Shown piece after piece: positions 8,617 to 16,516 of a DNA stretch of 60,273 nucleotides. The stretch comes from CAYVQU01 sp964453155 (GTDB lineage: Bacteria; Chloroflexota; Anaerolineae; Anaerolineales; UBA11858). Location: NCBI GenBank assembly GCA_964453155.1, contig CAYVQU010000009.1, positions 1 to 60,273 on the forward strand. Direction: 5' to 3'. The position numbers and the translations under genes were made by a program. Positions within the stretch are counted from its first letter, which is position 1; every line of letters starts with the position of its first letter. Below the pieces are notes generated by a model. It did not search any database, had not been told where the DNA came from, and saw only the letters and a list, made by a program, of their open reading frames with translations.

Positions 8617-10353
8617 TTATTGATTCAGGTCCCATTCGCCGATGTTGAAGAAGGCAGTCACACCGGAGAATTTGTAACCCGTGATTGCGGGATTGATGAT
8701 CCAGACATCAGGATCATCCCAAATACCGAGGTAATACACTTTTTGGTGCATGAGTTCGGTGATCTTGTGGAAGATTTCGGCGCGGGCTTGCGGATCCACA
8801 GTCTCGAGTTGTTGCAAGAAGAGGGCGTCCAAATCTTCGTCACAAACGAAGTAGTTGTAACCCCAAGGGTATTCATCATTGGCCATCTCACTGCACAGCC
8901 AGTAGGGGGTATCCGGATCGGGGAACGCCGGCGCATCCGACCATTCCATAATGTCCAACTCACCAACCGCGGCCGGGCCAGCATCGGCATAGCTGGCAAA
9001 GAGAATGTCGGCATCATAGGCGATGATCTGCAGGTCGATCCCGATTTCCAGAAGCTGCTGTTGAGCCACAGCCTGGTAGTTCTGGCGCTCTTCCTTGGTG
9101 GTATTACCTTGGGTGATCGTCAGGGGGTTTCCGTCTTTATCTTCACGAATACCATCGCCATCGCTGTCGACGTAGCCGTTATCTTCGAGCAATTGCTTGG
9201 CGGCATCAGGATTGTATTCCCAGGGTTCAATGTTCGGTGAGACATAGGCCGGCAGGGCATCGAAGAAAGTCTTGTTCGGGGAAACAACGCCCAGGCGGAT
9301 ATCGGTGTTGGACTCGCGGTTGAGGCCCATTGCAATCGCCTGGCGGACGACCACATCTTTGATCCCGGGGGAGGCCATATCGCGCAAGTTGAAGAACCAG
9401 CCCTCGTTATAACCAGAAGCCTGAGTCACAACTTCGAAACCAGCATCTCGGAAAGCAGGAATGTCTTCATAGGGCGGCCAGAAAGCGATGTCGGTGTCTC
9501 CGGCCAGGGTCGCGGCTGTTTGAGCCGCATCATCCGGTACAAATTGGAAGAAAATCGAGTCCAACTTGGCGGGTTCGCCCCAGAAATTTTCGTTGCGATC
9601 AAAGCGGATGTAGCTGCCAGATTCCCACTCCGAGAATACGAAGGGACCACAGCCCACAGTGGGGGCCAAGTTCCAGGCCGCCTCATCGATGCTGCCATTG
9701 GCCTCAAATTCGGGCCGCAGGATATGCGCTGGCATCAAACTCACCCACAGATTGGACATCCAGGGGGTGAAGGGGGCATCAAAGGTTAGCACCACGGTCT
9801 GCGGATCGGGGGTGGCGAGCATGAACAGATCATAGGGGTATACCGAATCAACCGCATTGGTTTCACTGTTAATCATCTCATAAGAGAACGCGAAGTCCTC
9901 CGAAGTGATCGGTGTGCCATCTGACCAGACGATGTCATCCCGCAGTTTAATCGTCACCTCTAGCCCGTCATCTGAAACGGTAGGCAGTTCAGCCGCCAGG
10001 TAGGGGAACGGTTCATTGTTCTCGTCGTAATACCACGGCTTACAACCAAAAATCTCCGTCATAGCCGAGGCATACCACATGTTGGAATAGAGCATGTTCA
10101 ACGAATCAGGTTCCTGGGTCCAGGCGATGGTGATGATTTTAGGACCAGCGGGTTCTTCCGCCGCAGGTTCTTCGGCTGGTTCTTCGGCCGCAGGTTCTTC
10201 GGCCGGTTCTTCAGCGGCGGGTTCTTCGGCTGGTTCTTCTGCCGCAGGTTCTTCGGGGGCGGGTTCTTCAGCAGGAGCCGTACCACAGGCTGTCAGGGCC
10301 AGTGAAAATACGACCAGCAAGGTTAATAAGGCTAATAACCATTTGTGTTTCAT
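8617..10353 (-). CDS. dppA: ABC transporter solute-binding lipoprotein, family 5 (DppA/OppA type)
   Basis: 578 residues. The lipoprotein signal (MKHKWLLALLTLLVVFSLALTAC, lipobox LTAC) is followed by about 45 residues of (A/E)EEPA repeats, a flexible tether to the membrane, then the SBP_bac_5 fold (IITIAWTQEPDSLNMLYSN, YSFEMINSE-type start, GCGPFVFSEW). YVDSDGDGIREDKDGNP at about 408-424 is a calcium-type DxDxDG loop seen in many family-5 proteins of this kind. It delivers ligand to DppBCDF; the ligand could be a peptide or another small molecule and cannot be told from sequence. AGGAGG lies 7 nt before the ATG. It is first in the operon. Confidence 0.92.
   Translation of the reverse strand: MKHKWLLALLTLLVVFSLALTACGTAPAEEPAPEEPAAEEPAEEPAAEEPAEEPAAEEPAEEPAAEEPAGPKIITIAWTQEPDSLNMLYSNMWYASAMTEIFGCKPWYYDENNEPFPYLAAELPTVSDDGLEVTIKLRDDIVWSDGTPITSEDFAFSYEMINSETNAVDSVYPYDLFMLATPDPQTVVLTFDAPFTPWMSNLWVSLMPAHILRPEFEANGSIDEAAWNLAPTVGCGPFVFSEWESGSYIRFDRNENFWGEPAKLDSIFFQFVPDDAAQTAATLAGDTDIAFWPPYEDIPAFRDAGFEVVTQASGYNEGWFFNLRDMASPGIKDVVVRQAIAMGLNRESNTDIRLGVVSPNKTFFDALPAYVSPNIEPWEYNPDAAKQLLEDNGYVDSDGDGIREDKDGNPLTITQGNTTKEERQNYQAVAQQQLLEIGIDLQIIAYDADILFASYADAGPAAVGELDIMEWSDAPAFPDPDTPYWLCSEMANDEYPWGYNYFVCDEDLDALFLQQLETVDPQARAEIFHKITELMHQKVYYLGIWDDPDVWIINPAITGYKFSGVTAFFNIGEWDLNQ
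10140..10275. repeat. Low-complexity repeat encoding the Ala-Glu-Glu-Pro linker
   Basis: The DNA repeats GGTTCTTC(G/A)GC(C/T)G units of 12-39 bp with synonymous changes, encoding the AEEP-rich tether of the binding lipoprotein. It is coding and not a CRISPR array: there are no unique spacers. Confidence 0.7.
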
Positions 10354-10426
10354 GTAGTCATCCTCCTAAGTGTGTTGTGCAGTATGGGCTCTTAGAATAA
10401 ATCAACAATGTATACCGCATAACCTG

Positions 10427-10481
10427 AGCAAATTTTGGTTTTCGAAAAGAAATCTATTCGGAGTCCCTCCCAAAATCTGCT
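10427..10481. repeat. Hairpin repeat, AGCAAATTTTGG family, copy 1
   Basis: AGCAAATTTTGG (10427-10438) faces CCAAAATCTGCT (10470-10481) across a 31-nt loop. Copies with the same design are at 36028-36080 and 39037-39089, and degenerate ones may be near 21992 and 20975. A second small palindrome, GTGGTTTA/TAAACCAC, follows at 10490-10513. The 456-bp gap 10354-10809 holds these repeats and no gene. Confidence 0.6.
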
Positions 10482-10716
10482 GAAATGGGGTGGTTTAACG
10501 GGAAATAAACCACTGTTGGAATTCAAATTCCTTTTATTTTTTTGATCGGTACTTTTTGGGGAAAACCTCCTTTCCATCTCCGTGAACGATTCTCAGTCAA
10601 TTTAAATACCCCCTACTAGAATTTTCGTTCATTTTGATTCTACATCATTTGGGATACAAAACCAGTGACGAATTGCAGATTTAGAATCAATTCACCTGCA
10701 AGTCTCAGGTATTAAA

Positions 10717-10779
10717 CCGCAGAGTACGCAAAGTTCGCAGATTTCATTTTTTTCTCTGCGTTCTCAGCGATCTCTGCGG
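10717..10779. repeat. Intergenic palindrome, CCGCAGAG family
   Basis: CCGCAGAG (10717-10724) pairs with CTCTGCGG (10772-10779), with further CGCA/TGCG pairing inside. It lies just downstream of the mttB1 stop, between two operons of the same direction. Confidence 0.55.
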
Positions 10780-10809
10780 GTAAATGGATCATTGCATCAA
10801 AACCTGGGA

Positions 10810-12225
10810 TTAACTGGCAACCAATGATTTCTCAGCCGCAACCATAATTTTGTCGAGTTCGGCTTCCTGAGCGGCACTGAGCGGCGGTACTTCATGCTCA
10901 GCGATCAAGCGGTTGGCTTCGACCTGGGCTTTTTGAGCTAGATCAACCTGTCCGTGTCGGTCCCACTCATCGAAGGAGGTCCGGACCCCTAAAGTCTGGT
11001 GCAGAATTTCACCACCCCGCAGATATTTGATCGTATGGGGTTGGGCCATGTAATTGCGTTGATCGGCCATCACTGTCTGCATAACATCTACGGCCAGAGA
11101 ATCCTCATCAACCGCAAAGCCGCGCACAATGCGGCGAACACTGGCGGCGATATCGTTGTCGCAAACCATCTGGGCATAAGAACCCATCACCCCAGCCCCC
11201 ATCTCTCCAATGCCGGATAACTCGTCGGCTCCGGCCAGCGCCGGGACCAACGCGTTCAAGGCTCGTTCATAACCGTTCTGAATTTCGAGGCTCAACGCGT
11301 TGGTGGAGAGCCCATACACGTTGACGGGCAGCCCATAATGATGTCCAATCTGGACGGTCCCCGCGGAGGCCATTCCCATCTCAACCCCTCCCCAGACCGA
11401 AACACCCGTGCGCGGCTCCATCATTGCCAATCGGCCGCAATAGACCACCGGCAATCCCGGGTTGACCAACTGGACAATCACCAGAGAGGCCAAGACCTCG
11501 GCATTTTGCTGAGTCAGTGAACCGGCCAACGAAAGCGGCGCCGTCGTCCCGGCAGTGGGACAGGGTAATGGGGCAAAAGGAATTCCCTGTCGAGCGATCT
11601 CCACCATGGCCGACACTAAATCCGCGGGGAACATCAAGGGGCTGACGGGGGAGACGCTCATTGTCAAGACTTCTGGGGGCGGCCCAATCACAGCCGCCAT
11701 ATCAATCGCGACCTGGACTTCGGCCGCAGTTTGAACACCGGGGCCTTGTAATGGTTTGGTCGTATTTGGCAGCGCGTGCCGATACATCGCCAACGACATC
11801 AGCTCGCCGGGAACGTCAACGGGAGTAAAAAATGGGGTGATTGTAGTGGCCTGATCGAGAGCGTCCAACAGCCGGGTGCTGTCGATCACATCCTGAACAA
11901 TGGCTTGCCGGGCTTTCCCGGTTGTGGGATCAAAAACATCACGGGCCCCACCGACGTTGTGCCAGTGGAGTTTGCCATCACCCAGGGTGATTGATTCTCC
12001 GCTGCGCCCGCGGGTGGTGACGGTTTTAGCCGTAGTTTCTATGGATTTCTCCACCAACGCCGGCGGGAGATAGACCCGGTCGCCATCGAGGGTGGCACCG
12101 GCATCCTGTAATTGCGCGCAGATTTCAGGATGATCGAGGATAATCCCCACTTCTGATAAAACGCGTAAAGTAGCATCGTGAATGGAACGAACTTCTTGAT
12201 CAGAAATAATTTTCCAAGGGTTCAT
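10810..12225 (-). CDS. MttB-family (non-pyrrolysine) corrinoid methyltransferase, paralogue 1
   Basis: 471 residues, a TIM-barrel-type MttB/COG5598 protein. Family marks are the N-terminal helix segment DQEVRSIHDATLRVLSEVGI, the central TTAPLSLAGSLTQQNAEVLA and LVNPGLPVVYCG. True trimethylamine methyltransferases read through an amber codon as pyrrolysine; this frame has no internal TAG and so belongs to the non-Pyl group, whose characterised members demethylate glycine betaine, proline betaine, carnitine or butyrobetaine. It would pass a methyl group to the corrinoid protein encoded at 15614-16261. It is last of three paralogues in a row. AGGAAGG lies 4 nt before the ATG. Confidence 0.88.
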   Translation of the reverse strand: MNPWKIISDQEVRSIHDATLRVLSEVGIILDHPEICAQLQDAGATLDGDRVYLPPALVEKSIETTAKTVTTRGRSGESITLGDGKLHWHNVGGARDVFDPTTGKARQAIVQDVIDSTRLLDALDQATTITPFFTPVDVPGELMSLAMYRHALPNTTKPLQGPGVQTAAEVQVAIDMAAVIGPPPEVLTMSVSPVSPLMFPADLVSAMVEIARQGIPFAPLPCPTAGTTAPLSLAGSLTQQNAEVLASLVIVQLVNPGLPVVYCGRLAMMEPRTGVSVWGGVEMGMASAGTVQIGHHYGLPVNVYGLSTNALSLEIQNGYERALNALVPALAGADELSGIGEMGAGVMGSYAQMVCDNDIAASVRRIVRGFAVDEDSLAVDVMQTVMADQRNYMAQPHTIKYLRGGEILHQTLGVRTSFDEWDRHGQVDLAQKAQVEANRLIAEHEVPPLSAAQEAELDKIMVAAEKSLVAS

Positions 12226-12251
12226 GTGGCCTTCCTAATTCGAAGAGATTA

Positions 12252-12319
12252 ACCGCAGAGAACGCAAAAAGCACAGAATTTAATCAGCTTGTCTCCGAGT
12301 GCTCAGCGAACTCCGCGGT
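12252..12319. repeat. Intergenic palindrome, CCGCAGAG family
   Basis: ACCGCAGAG (12252-12260) pairs with CTCCGCGGT (12311-12319) with one mismatch. It fills the gap between the first and second MttB paralogues. Confidence 0.55.
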
Positions 12320-12324
12320 AATTA

Positions 12325-13785
12325 TCATTTATCCAAAGGTGGCAGTTCATCCATCCCCGCATCTTTGGCGAGGCGGGTGACCATTGCTTTGAGCGCGGCG
12401 ACTTTGTCCGCGGGTAAATCCGGGGGTTGGTAGGCGGCCAGGATTTCGGCAGTGCGGACTTTGGCCCGTTCAAATATGTCGGTGCTGCCCTGCTCTTGCC
12501 AGGTACGGATTGAGCCGCGGTCGATGACGGGGGACGGCATAAATTGCTCTTTTTTGATCAATTTACGGGTGGTGCGTTGTTTAAGGAATTCACCTTTGAA
12601 GTTGATCCCTTCAAACATCTCGGTTGCCAGGGTTTCGGTGTGAACCTGGATTCCTTGCGTCATCCGTAGGGCCATTCCAATCGCTTCGGCATCAATGACC
12701 AGTTTTTCAGAGCTGATGCAAGCCAGGAAATCGAGCATTCCGGCCCCGGAGATCATGTTGATCCCGGCGAGTGCCCCGATCATGGCGGTGGTGCTGCTTT
12801 CCATCCCCGCCTGGGCATCGATAATTTTGGCGTCGCTGGCTCCGAGATAGGTGTGGGTTGGGAAGCCAAAGGATTTGCCAACCTGGGCATAGGCGGCATC
12901 GATCATGGCGGTTTCGACCGCCCCCATCGGGGTCGTTCCCTGACGCATATCCATGATGGCCGGCGCGCCGCCCCAAACGATCGGGGAACCAGGCTGAGCC
13001 AGTTGATGGATCGTCATTCCACTGATACATTCGGCTGCGTGTTGGACCACCGACCCAACCAGGGTCACCGGCGCAGCGACTCCGGCCAGAGGCATAGATA
13101 CCATTTCGGCCGGAATCCCGGCGCGAGCGAGATCGATTAAATTTTGGGAACCAAACTCGCTCCAAATCAGGGGGGGCGAGGGACAAACGTCAAATACCGC
13201 GGTGGGTTTCTCGGCCAGTGCTTCGCGACCGCCTGCTAAAATCGCCAACATATCGATCATGACATTCGTGGTCTTGGAGCTGAAGGCTCCAGTGACGATC
13301 GGTTTCTTGGAATGCAGCAGGATCAGATAGAGCCGGTAAAGATCACCGATCTCTTTAGGGATTTCGGAGCAGACCACCGCGGTCGATTGAGCGGCGTATT
13401 GGGGCAGGCTGTCGGCCACTTTAATGTGTTTGACAAAATCGGGGGTGGTCGCCGGGCGATGTTCCAGCGTGTCGGGATCGAGGACGTTGACTCCCGAGGA
13501 GCCGGGGTCAAAATGGACCGCGTCCCCCCCATAATGGACAGTCGGGTTACCATCCTGATCATAAAGCCAAAATTCCCGCGGAACGGTTTCCAGGGCTTTC
13601 CGGGCCACCTCTTCGGGAATACGAACGACTTCATTGGCTTCATCCACCGCGGCACCCGCGGCGGCCAACAATTCCCGCGCTTCCGGGAGCTGAACTTTGA
13701 TCCCCGGATTCATCATCAGCTCAAAGGCTTCGGCGATAATTTGGGGAATCAGTTCGGGTGATAATAGTTCGAGTTTAGGTTGCAT
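12325..13785 (-). CDS. MttB-family (non-pyrrolysine) corrinoid methyltransferase, paralogue 2
   Basis: 486 residues. The MttB core is recognisable from AAPVTLVGSVVQHAAECISG and LAQPGSPIVWGG in the same places as in paralogue 1, and from the C-terminal LIKKEQFMPSPVIDRGSIRTWQEQGS, which aligns with WVPKYMDRRPYEVWQEKG of paralogue 3. No internal amber codon. It is clearly diverged from both neighbours, so the three proteins probably act on different methylated amines, or one has taken another role. AAGGG lies 8 nt before the ATG. Confidence 0.87.
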   Translation of the reverse strand: MQPKLELLSPELIPQIIAEAFELMMNPGIKVQLPEARELLAAAGAAVDEANEVVRIPEEVARKALETVPREFWLYDQDGNPTVHYGGDAVHFDPGSSGVNVLDPDTLEHRPATTPDFVKHIKVADSLPQYAAQSTAVVCSEIPKEIGDLYRLYLILLHSKKPIVTGAFSSKTTNVMIDMLAILAGGREALAEKPTAVFDVCPSPPLIWSEFGSQNLIDLARAGIPAEMVSMPLAGVAAPVTLVGSVVQHAAECISGMTIHQLAQPGSPIVWGGAPAIMDMRQGTTPMGAVETAMIDAAYAQVGKSFGFPTHTYLGASDAKIIDAQAGMESSTTAMIGALAGINMISGAGMLDFLACISSEKLVIDAEAIGMALRMTQGIQVHTETLATEMFEGINFKGEFLKQRTTRKLIKKEQFMPSPVIDRGSIRTWQEQGSTDIFERAKVRTAEILAAYQPPDLPADKVAALKAMVTRLAKDAGMDELPPLDK

Positions 13786-13810
13786 AATTTTTCCCTTTCA
13801 AGAGAAAACA

Positions 13811-13876
13811 AACCGCGAATTTCGCTAATCTCCACGAATTGCACTTAGATTAGCGAATATTCGCGAGATTAGCGGT
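13811..13876. repeat. Intergenic palindrome, CCGCGAA family
   Basis: CGCGAATTTCGCTAATCT (13814-13831) pairs with AGATTAGCGAATATTCGCG (13847-13865) with a one-base bulge, forming the longest stem of this family in the window. It lies between the second and third MttB genes. Confidence 0.65.
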
Positions 13877-13898
13877 AAGTAATCCGACATATTGAAAT

Positions 13899-15347
13899 TT
13901 ATTTCTCAACAGAAGCGATGATCTTTTCAAATTCACGGCTGATGGCTGGATTGAGGGGATCGGGTTGGTGGGTTTCGTAAATTTCGAGGGCGCGGGCTTT
14001 AGCCCAATCGCGGGGTCCATCACCTTTTTCTTGCCAGACTTCATAAGGACGGCGGTCCATATACTTAGGAACCCAAATCTGACGCATATTTTTGCGAGTA
14101 TGTTTTTGGGTCAGAAAGTTACCATGGGGTCCCACCGCGTGGACAGTGTCGAGGGCCAGGGTGTCGGGGGTAACTTCGATCCCATTCAGCACCCGGACGA
14201 TGATGTCGAAGATTTCGCAATCCATCATCATCTGCTCGTACGACCAAATGCGGCTGCCATGGAGTAATCCGGCGCCTAAAAGCATATCGGACATGGAGAT
14301 CGAGGCCATGAAGGTGGAAAGGCTGTTGTCGATGCCGGCCTGCCAGTTGGGTTCTTTGGCTCCGGTGGCGAAGGAACCCATCGAGAGCGGCATGTTGTAG
14401 AAATCGGCCAGGACATTGGTTGCGGCCCCAAAGAGGAAATCTTCGGGCCCGCCACCGGTGTAGGCTCCGGTCCGCAAATCGGAGGCCGTTTGGGCGGCAG
14501 CGTAGAAGAAGGGCGCGCCAGGATGGGCCAACTGAATTAGAGCCGCGGCACTGATGACCTCGGCATTGCCAACCGCCAGGTTCCCAGCCAGGGTGGCGGG
14601 AGCCGTGGTCAGGCAGGAGGTCATGGTCATGAAACCGACCGGGATTCCGGCCGCGGCGACGATCAGCGCGGCATCGAGGCTGCCCCCATCGTGACCCAAA
14701 GGCGGCGCGGTGCATTGCATGATGGAGAGCGGGGGGCGTTTACGCAGCGATTCAGCATCTCCGGCGATGAGGGTCGCCATCTCAACCGCGGCGTGGGCCT
14801 CGGCTTCGTTGTAGACGCTTTCAGTCTGGACGTGTTTGGTTGAGTTTTCCCAAACGGCTTTGAGTTCGTGGAGGCCGCGGCTTTCAGCGGGTTTATCCTG
14901 GGCCGAAACCGGCACCCAGTGGAAACCGATCTCTGCGGTGGCATCGGCAATCTTGGCGATATCGGCCACATCTTGCAGGCGAGTGCGGCGGAGTTCGTTG
15001 GTGTACATATCCAGGATTTGGACGCCACAGCCATCGGTTCCGACAAAAACGTGATTGCCGTCCATGGGTAAATCCTGGGTTTCATCGCGGGCTGCCAAGA
15101 CATACTCTGGGGGACAATTTTTTATCGCGGCTTCGATCAATTCAGGCGGGGCCTTGACGACCATAGTGTCATGATCGACAGTGGCGCCATTTTTTTCCCA
15201 AACTTTTAGGGCGTTCTTCGATGGGAAGCGCACCCCGGTCTTTTCGATAATCTCCAGTGTTGCAGCATGGATCTGCTGGACATCATCAGCGGTGAGAATG
15301 TCGAGTTTCAGCCGGGGATTGGTGACGGATTTTATTTTTTTAGTCAT
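13899..15347 (-). CDS. MttB-family (non-pyrrolysine) corrinoid methyltransferase, paralogue 3
   Basis: 482 residues and the most typical MttB of the three: LTADDVQQIHAATLEIIEKTG at the N-terminus, CLTTAPATLAGNLAVGNAEV in the middle, and a C-terminal block with LLHGSRIWSYEQMMMDCEIF, HAVGPHGNFLTQKHTRKN and WVPKYMDRRPYEVWQEKG. No in-frame amber codon, so it is not a pyrrolysine enzyme. It lies 266 bp downstream of the corrinoid protein gene, with a nested repeat in the gap, and is the likely direct partner of that protein. The ribosome-binding site is poor (TAAATCTC before the ATG). Confidence 0.9.
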   Translation of the reverse strand: MTKKIKSVTNPRLKLDILTADDVQQIHAATLEIIEKTGVRFPSKNALKVWEKNGATVDHDTMVVKAPPELIEAAIKNCPPEYVLAARDETQDLPMDGNHVFVGTDGCGVQILDMYTNELRRTRLQDVADIAKIADATAEIGFHWVPVSAQDKPAESRGLHELKAVWENSTKHVQTESVYNEAEAHAAVEMATLIAGDAESLRKRPPLSIMQCTAPPLGHDGGSLDAALIVAAAGIPVGFMTMTSCLTTAPATLAGNLAVGNAEVISAAALIQLAHPGAPFFYAAAQTASDLRTGAYTGGGPEDFLFGAATNVLADFYNMPLSMGSFATGAKEPNWQAGIDNSLSTFMASISMSDMLLGAGLLHGSRIWSYEQMMMDCEIFDIIVRVLNGIEVTPDTLALDTVHAVGPHGNFLTQKHTRKNMRQIWVPKYMDRRPYEVWQEKGDGPRDWAKARALEIYETHQPDPLNPAISREFEKIIASVEK

Positions 15348-15362
15348 GAGATTTACTATATT

Positions 15363-15606
15363 GGACGCAGATTACACAGATAATGTAGTGGCCAATAGAA
15401 CCTTGAACATTAACGTCATTGCGAACGAAGCGGAGCGTAGTGCGGCAATCTGAAGATTGGCATGTCAGAGAATGCTTCGGCGGTAAAGCTGTCTGGCAGT
15501 GACGTTAAATTTTGATGTGTTCAACCTTCTGTTGATAATTACAAGATTACGCAAATAAACGTAGAAAAAAATCATAAATCTGCATTTTCAGCGTTCATCT
15601 GCGTCC
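15363..15606. repeat. Nested palindromic element between mttC and mttB3 (composite repeat, copy 1)
   Basis: Outer arms GGACGCAGAT (15363-15372) and ATCTGCGTCC (15597-15606) enclose a second element whose ends, CAATAGAACCTTGAACA (15393-15409) and TGTTCAACCTTCTGTTG (15518-15534), pair at 14 of 17 positions. Inside that, TTAACGTCATTGC (15410-15422) pairs with GCAGTGACGTTAA (15496-15508). The inner unit recurs at 59000-59128. No gene is seen in 15348-15613. Confidence 0.65.
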
Positions 15607-15613
15607 CAATTAT

Positions 15614-16261
15614 TTAGCCTACACCTAAGAGCTCTTTGGCGACAGCGACGGCCCCAATGGCATCTTCGGAATAGCCATCGGCACCGATTTCTTCCATCCA
15701 ACTGCGGGTGACGGGGGCGCCGCCGACCATGACTTTGACGTCGCCCATACCCATGTCATCAAGGGCTTCGATGACATCTTTTTGTTTGACCATGGTGGTG
15801 GTCAGGAGGGCGCTAACGGCAACGATATCGGCCCCAACCTCGCGGGCTTTACCAGCCATTTCGGTGATGCCAACATCCACGCCCATGTCGTAGACCTCAA
15901 ATCCGGAGGCCGCCATCATGGTGGCGACCAGGGTTTTACCAATGTCATGGATATCACCCTCTACGGTGCCAATCACCACCTTGCCCAACATCTCGCGTTT
16001 CGTACCCCGCCGGGTCAGTTCAGGTTCCAACACGCCAACGGCCGCTTTCATCGCTTCACCAGCCATCACCAATTCGGGCAGAAATGCCTCGCCGCTACTA
16101 AAGGCATCACCGACCTGATTGACGCCAATGATAAAACCTTGGTTGATCGCCTCCAGGGGGTCAATGCCTTCGGCAATGGCTTTTTCAGCCAATTCCACGG
16201 CGACATCGTCTTCACCGTCCACAATCGATTCGGCCATCGCTGCAAATAAATTTTCGCTCAT
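15614..16261 (-). CDS. Corrinoid (B12-binding) methyltransferase protein, MttC/MtbC type
   Basis: 215 residues from the ATG at 16261 (MSENLFAAMA). AGGAGA lies 7 nt upstream, whereas a longer frame from 16318 would translate the neighbouring palindromic repeat, so I reject it. The N-terminal four-helix cap (about 5-90) is followed by the B12-binding domain with GDIHDIGKT, where D103-H105-G108 form the DxHxxG motif and H105 is the expected lower cobalt ligand. The C-terminal GGAPVTRSWMEEIGADGY is the usual SxL/GG-side segment of this family. The protein carries the methyl group from MttB proteins to a downstream methyltransferase. No corrinoid-activating protein (RamA) or second methyltransferase is in this window. 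Confidence 0.93.
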   Translation of the reverse strand: MSENLFAAMAESIVDGEDDVAVELAEKAIAEGIDPLEAINQGFIIGVNQVGDAFSSGEAFLPELVMAGEAMKAAVGVLEPELTRRGTKREMLGKVVIGTVEGDIHDIGKTLVATMMAASGFEVYDMGVDVGITEMAGKAREVGADIVAVSALLTTTMVKQKDVIEALDDMGMGDVKVMVGGAPVTRSWMEEIGADGYSEDAIGAVAVAKELLGVG

Positions 16262-16282
16262 GCTTATCTCCTTTTTCTTTAT

Positions 16283-16345
16283 CTCACGCCAAGACGCAAA
16301 GTCGCCAAGTGTAATCATTTTTGCACCTTAGCGGCTTTGCGCGAG
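16283..16345. repeat. Intergenic palindrome, GCAAAG-CGC-AAG family
   Basis: CTCACGC (16283-16289) pairs with GCGCGAG (16339-16345), and the inner GCAAAGTCGCCAAG pairs with CTTAGCGGCTTTGC. It lies in the untranslated leader of the corrinoid protein gene. Confidence 0.55.
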
Positions 16346-16369
16346 GCTAATATCATATACGCAGCTTAT

Positions 16370-16389
16370 TTCGGATTTAATGTTCCGAA
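16370..16389. promoter_or_regulatory. Candidate operator in the corrinoid gene promoter
   Basis: TTCGGA (16370-16375) and TCCGAA (16384-16389) form an inverted repeat with an 8-bp spacer, at the transcription start side of the -10 box of the corrinoid gene. A regulator bound here would block initiation. The divergent Lrp-type protein is the obvious candidate, but this is inference. Confidence 0.4.
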
Positions 16390-16417
16390 TTTTAGCGTTA
16401 ATCGCAGTCCAAGTCAA
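16389..16417 (-). promoter_or_regulatory. Promoter of the corrinoid/MttB operon
   Basis: On the minus strand TTGACT (16412-16417) and TAAAAT (16389-16394) are spaced by 17 bp. Transcription would start near 16382 and run through the corrinoid gene into the MttB paralogues. Confidence 0.6.
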
Positions 16418-16446
16418 CTTTTTCCGCTAATATCATGACAAATGAC

Positions 16447-16475
16447 TTGAGTCAACCCGATATTCGTGCTAGAAT
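16447..16475 (+). promoter_or_regulatory. Promoter of the Lrp/AsnC gene with overlapping palindrome
   Basis: TTGAGT (16447-16452) and TAGAAT (16470-16475) are spaced by 17 bp. The palindrome TGACT-TG-AGTCA (16443-16454) covers the -35 box, a common position for autoregulation by Lrp-type proteins. The two divergent -35 boxes are only about 30 bp apart. Confidence 0.55.
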
Positions 16476-16516
16476 TCGTCATGTATCACATATTCCGTAC
16501 TACATAGAGTAAACCA

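Noticed and set aside
10140..10275. Short direct repeats resembling a CRISPR array
   Set aside because: The units are contiguous and in frame, and encode the AEEP-rich linker of the binding lipoprotein; there are no unique spacers.
10810..15347. Pyrrolysine-containing trimethylamine methyltransferase
   Set aside because: None of the three frames has an internal amber codon, so no pyrrolysine readthrough is needed.
16262..16318. Longer N-terminus of the corrinoid protein
   Set aside because: The extra residues translate a palindromic intergenic repeat; a good ribosome-binding site sits before the ATG at 16261.
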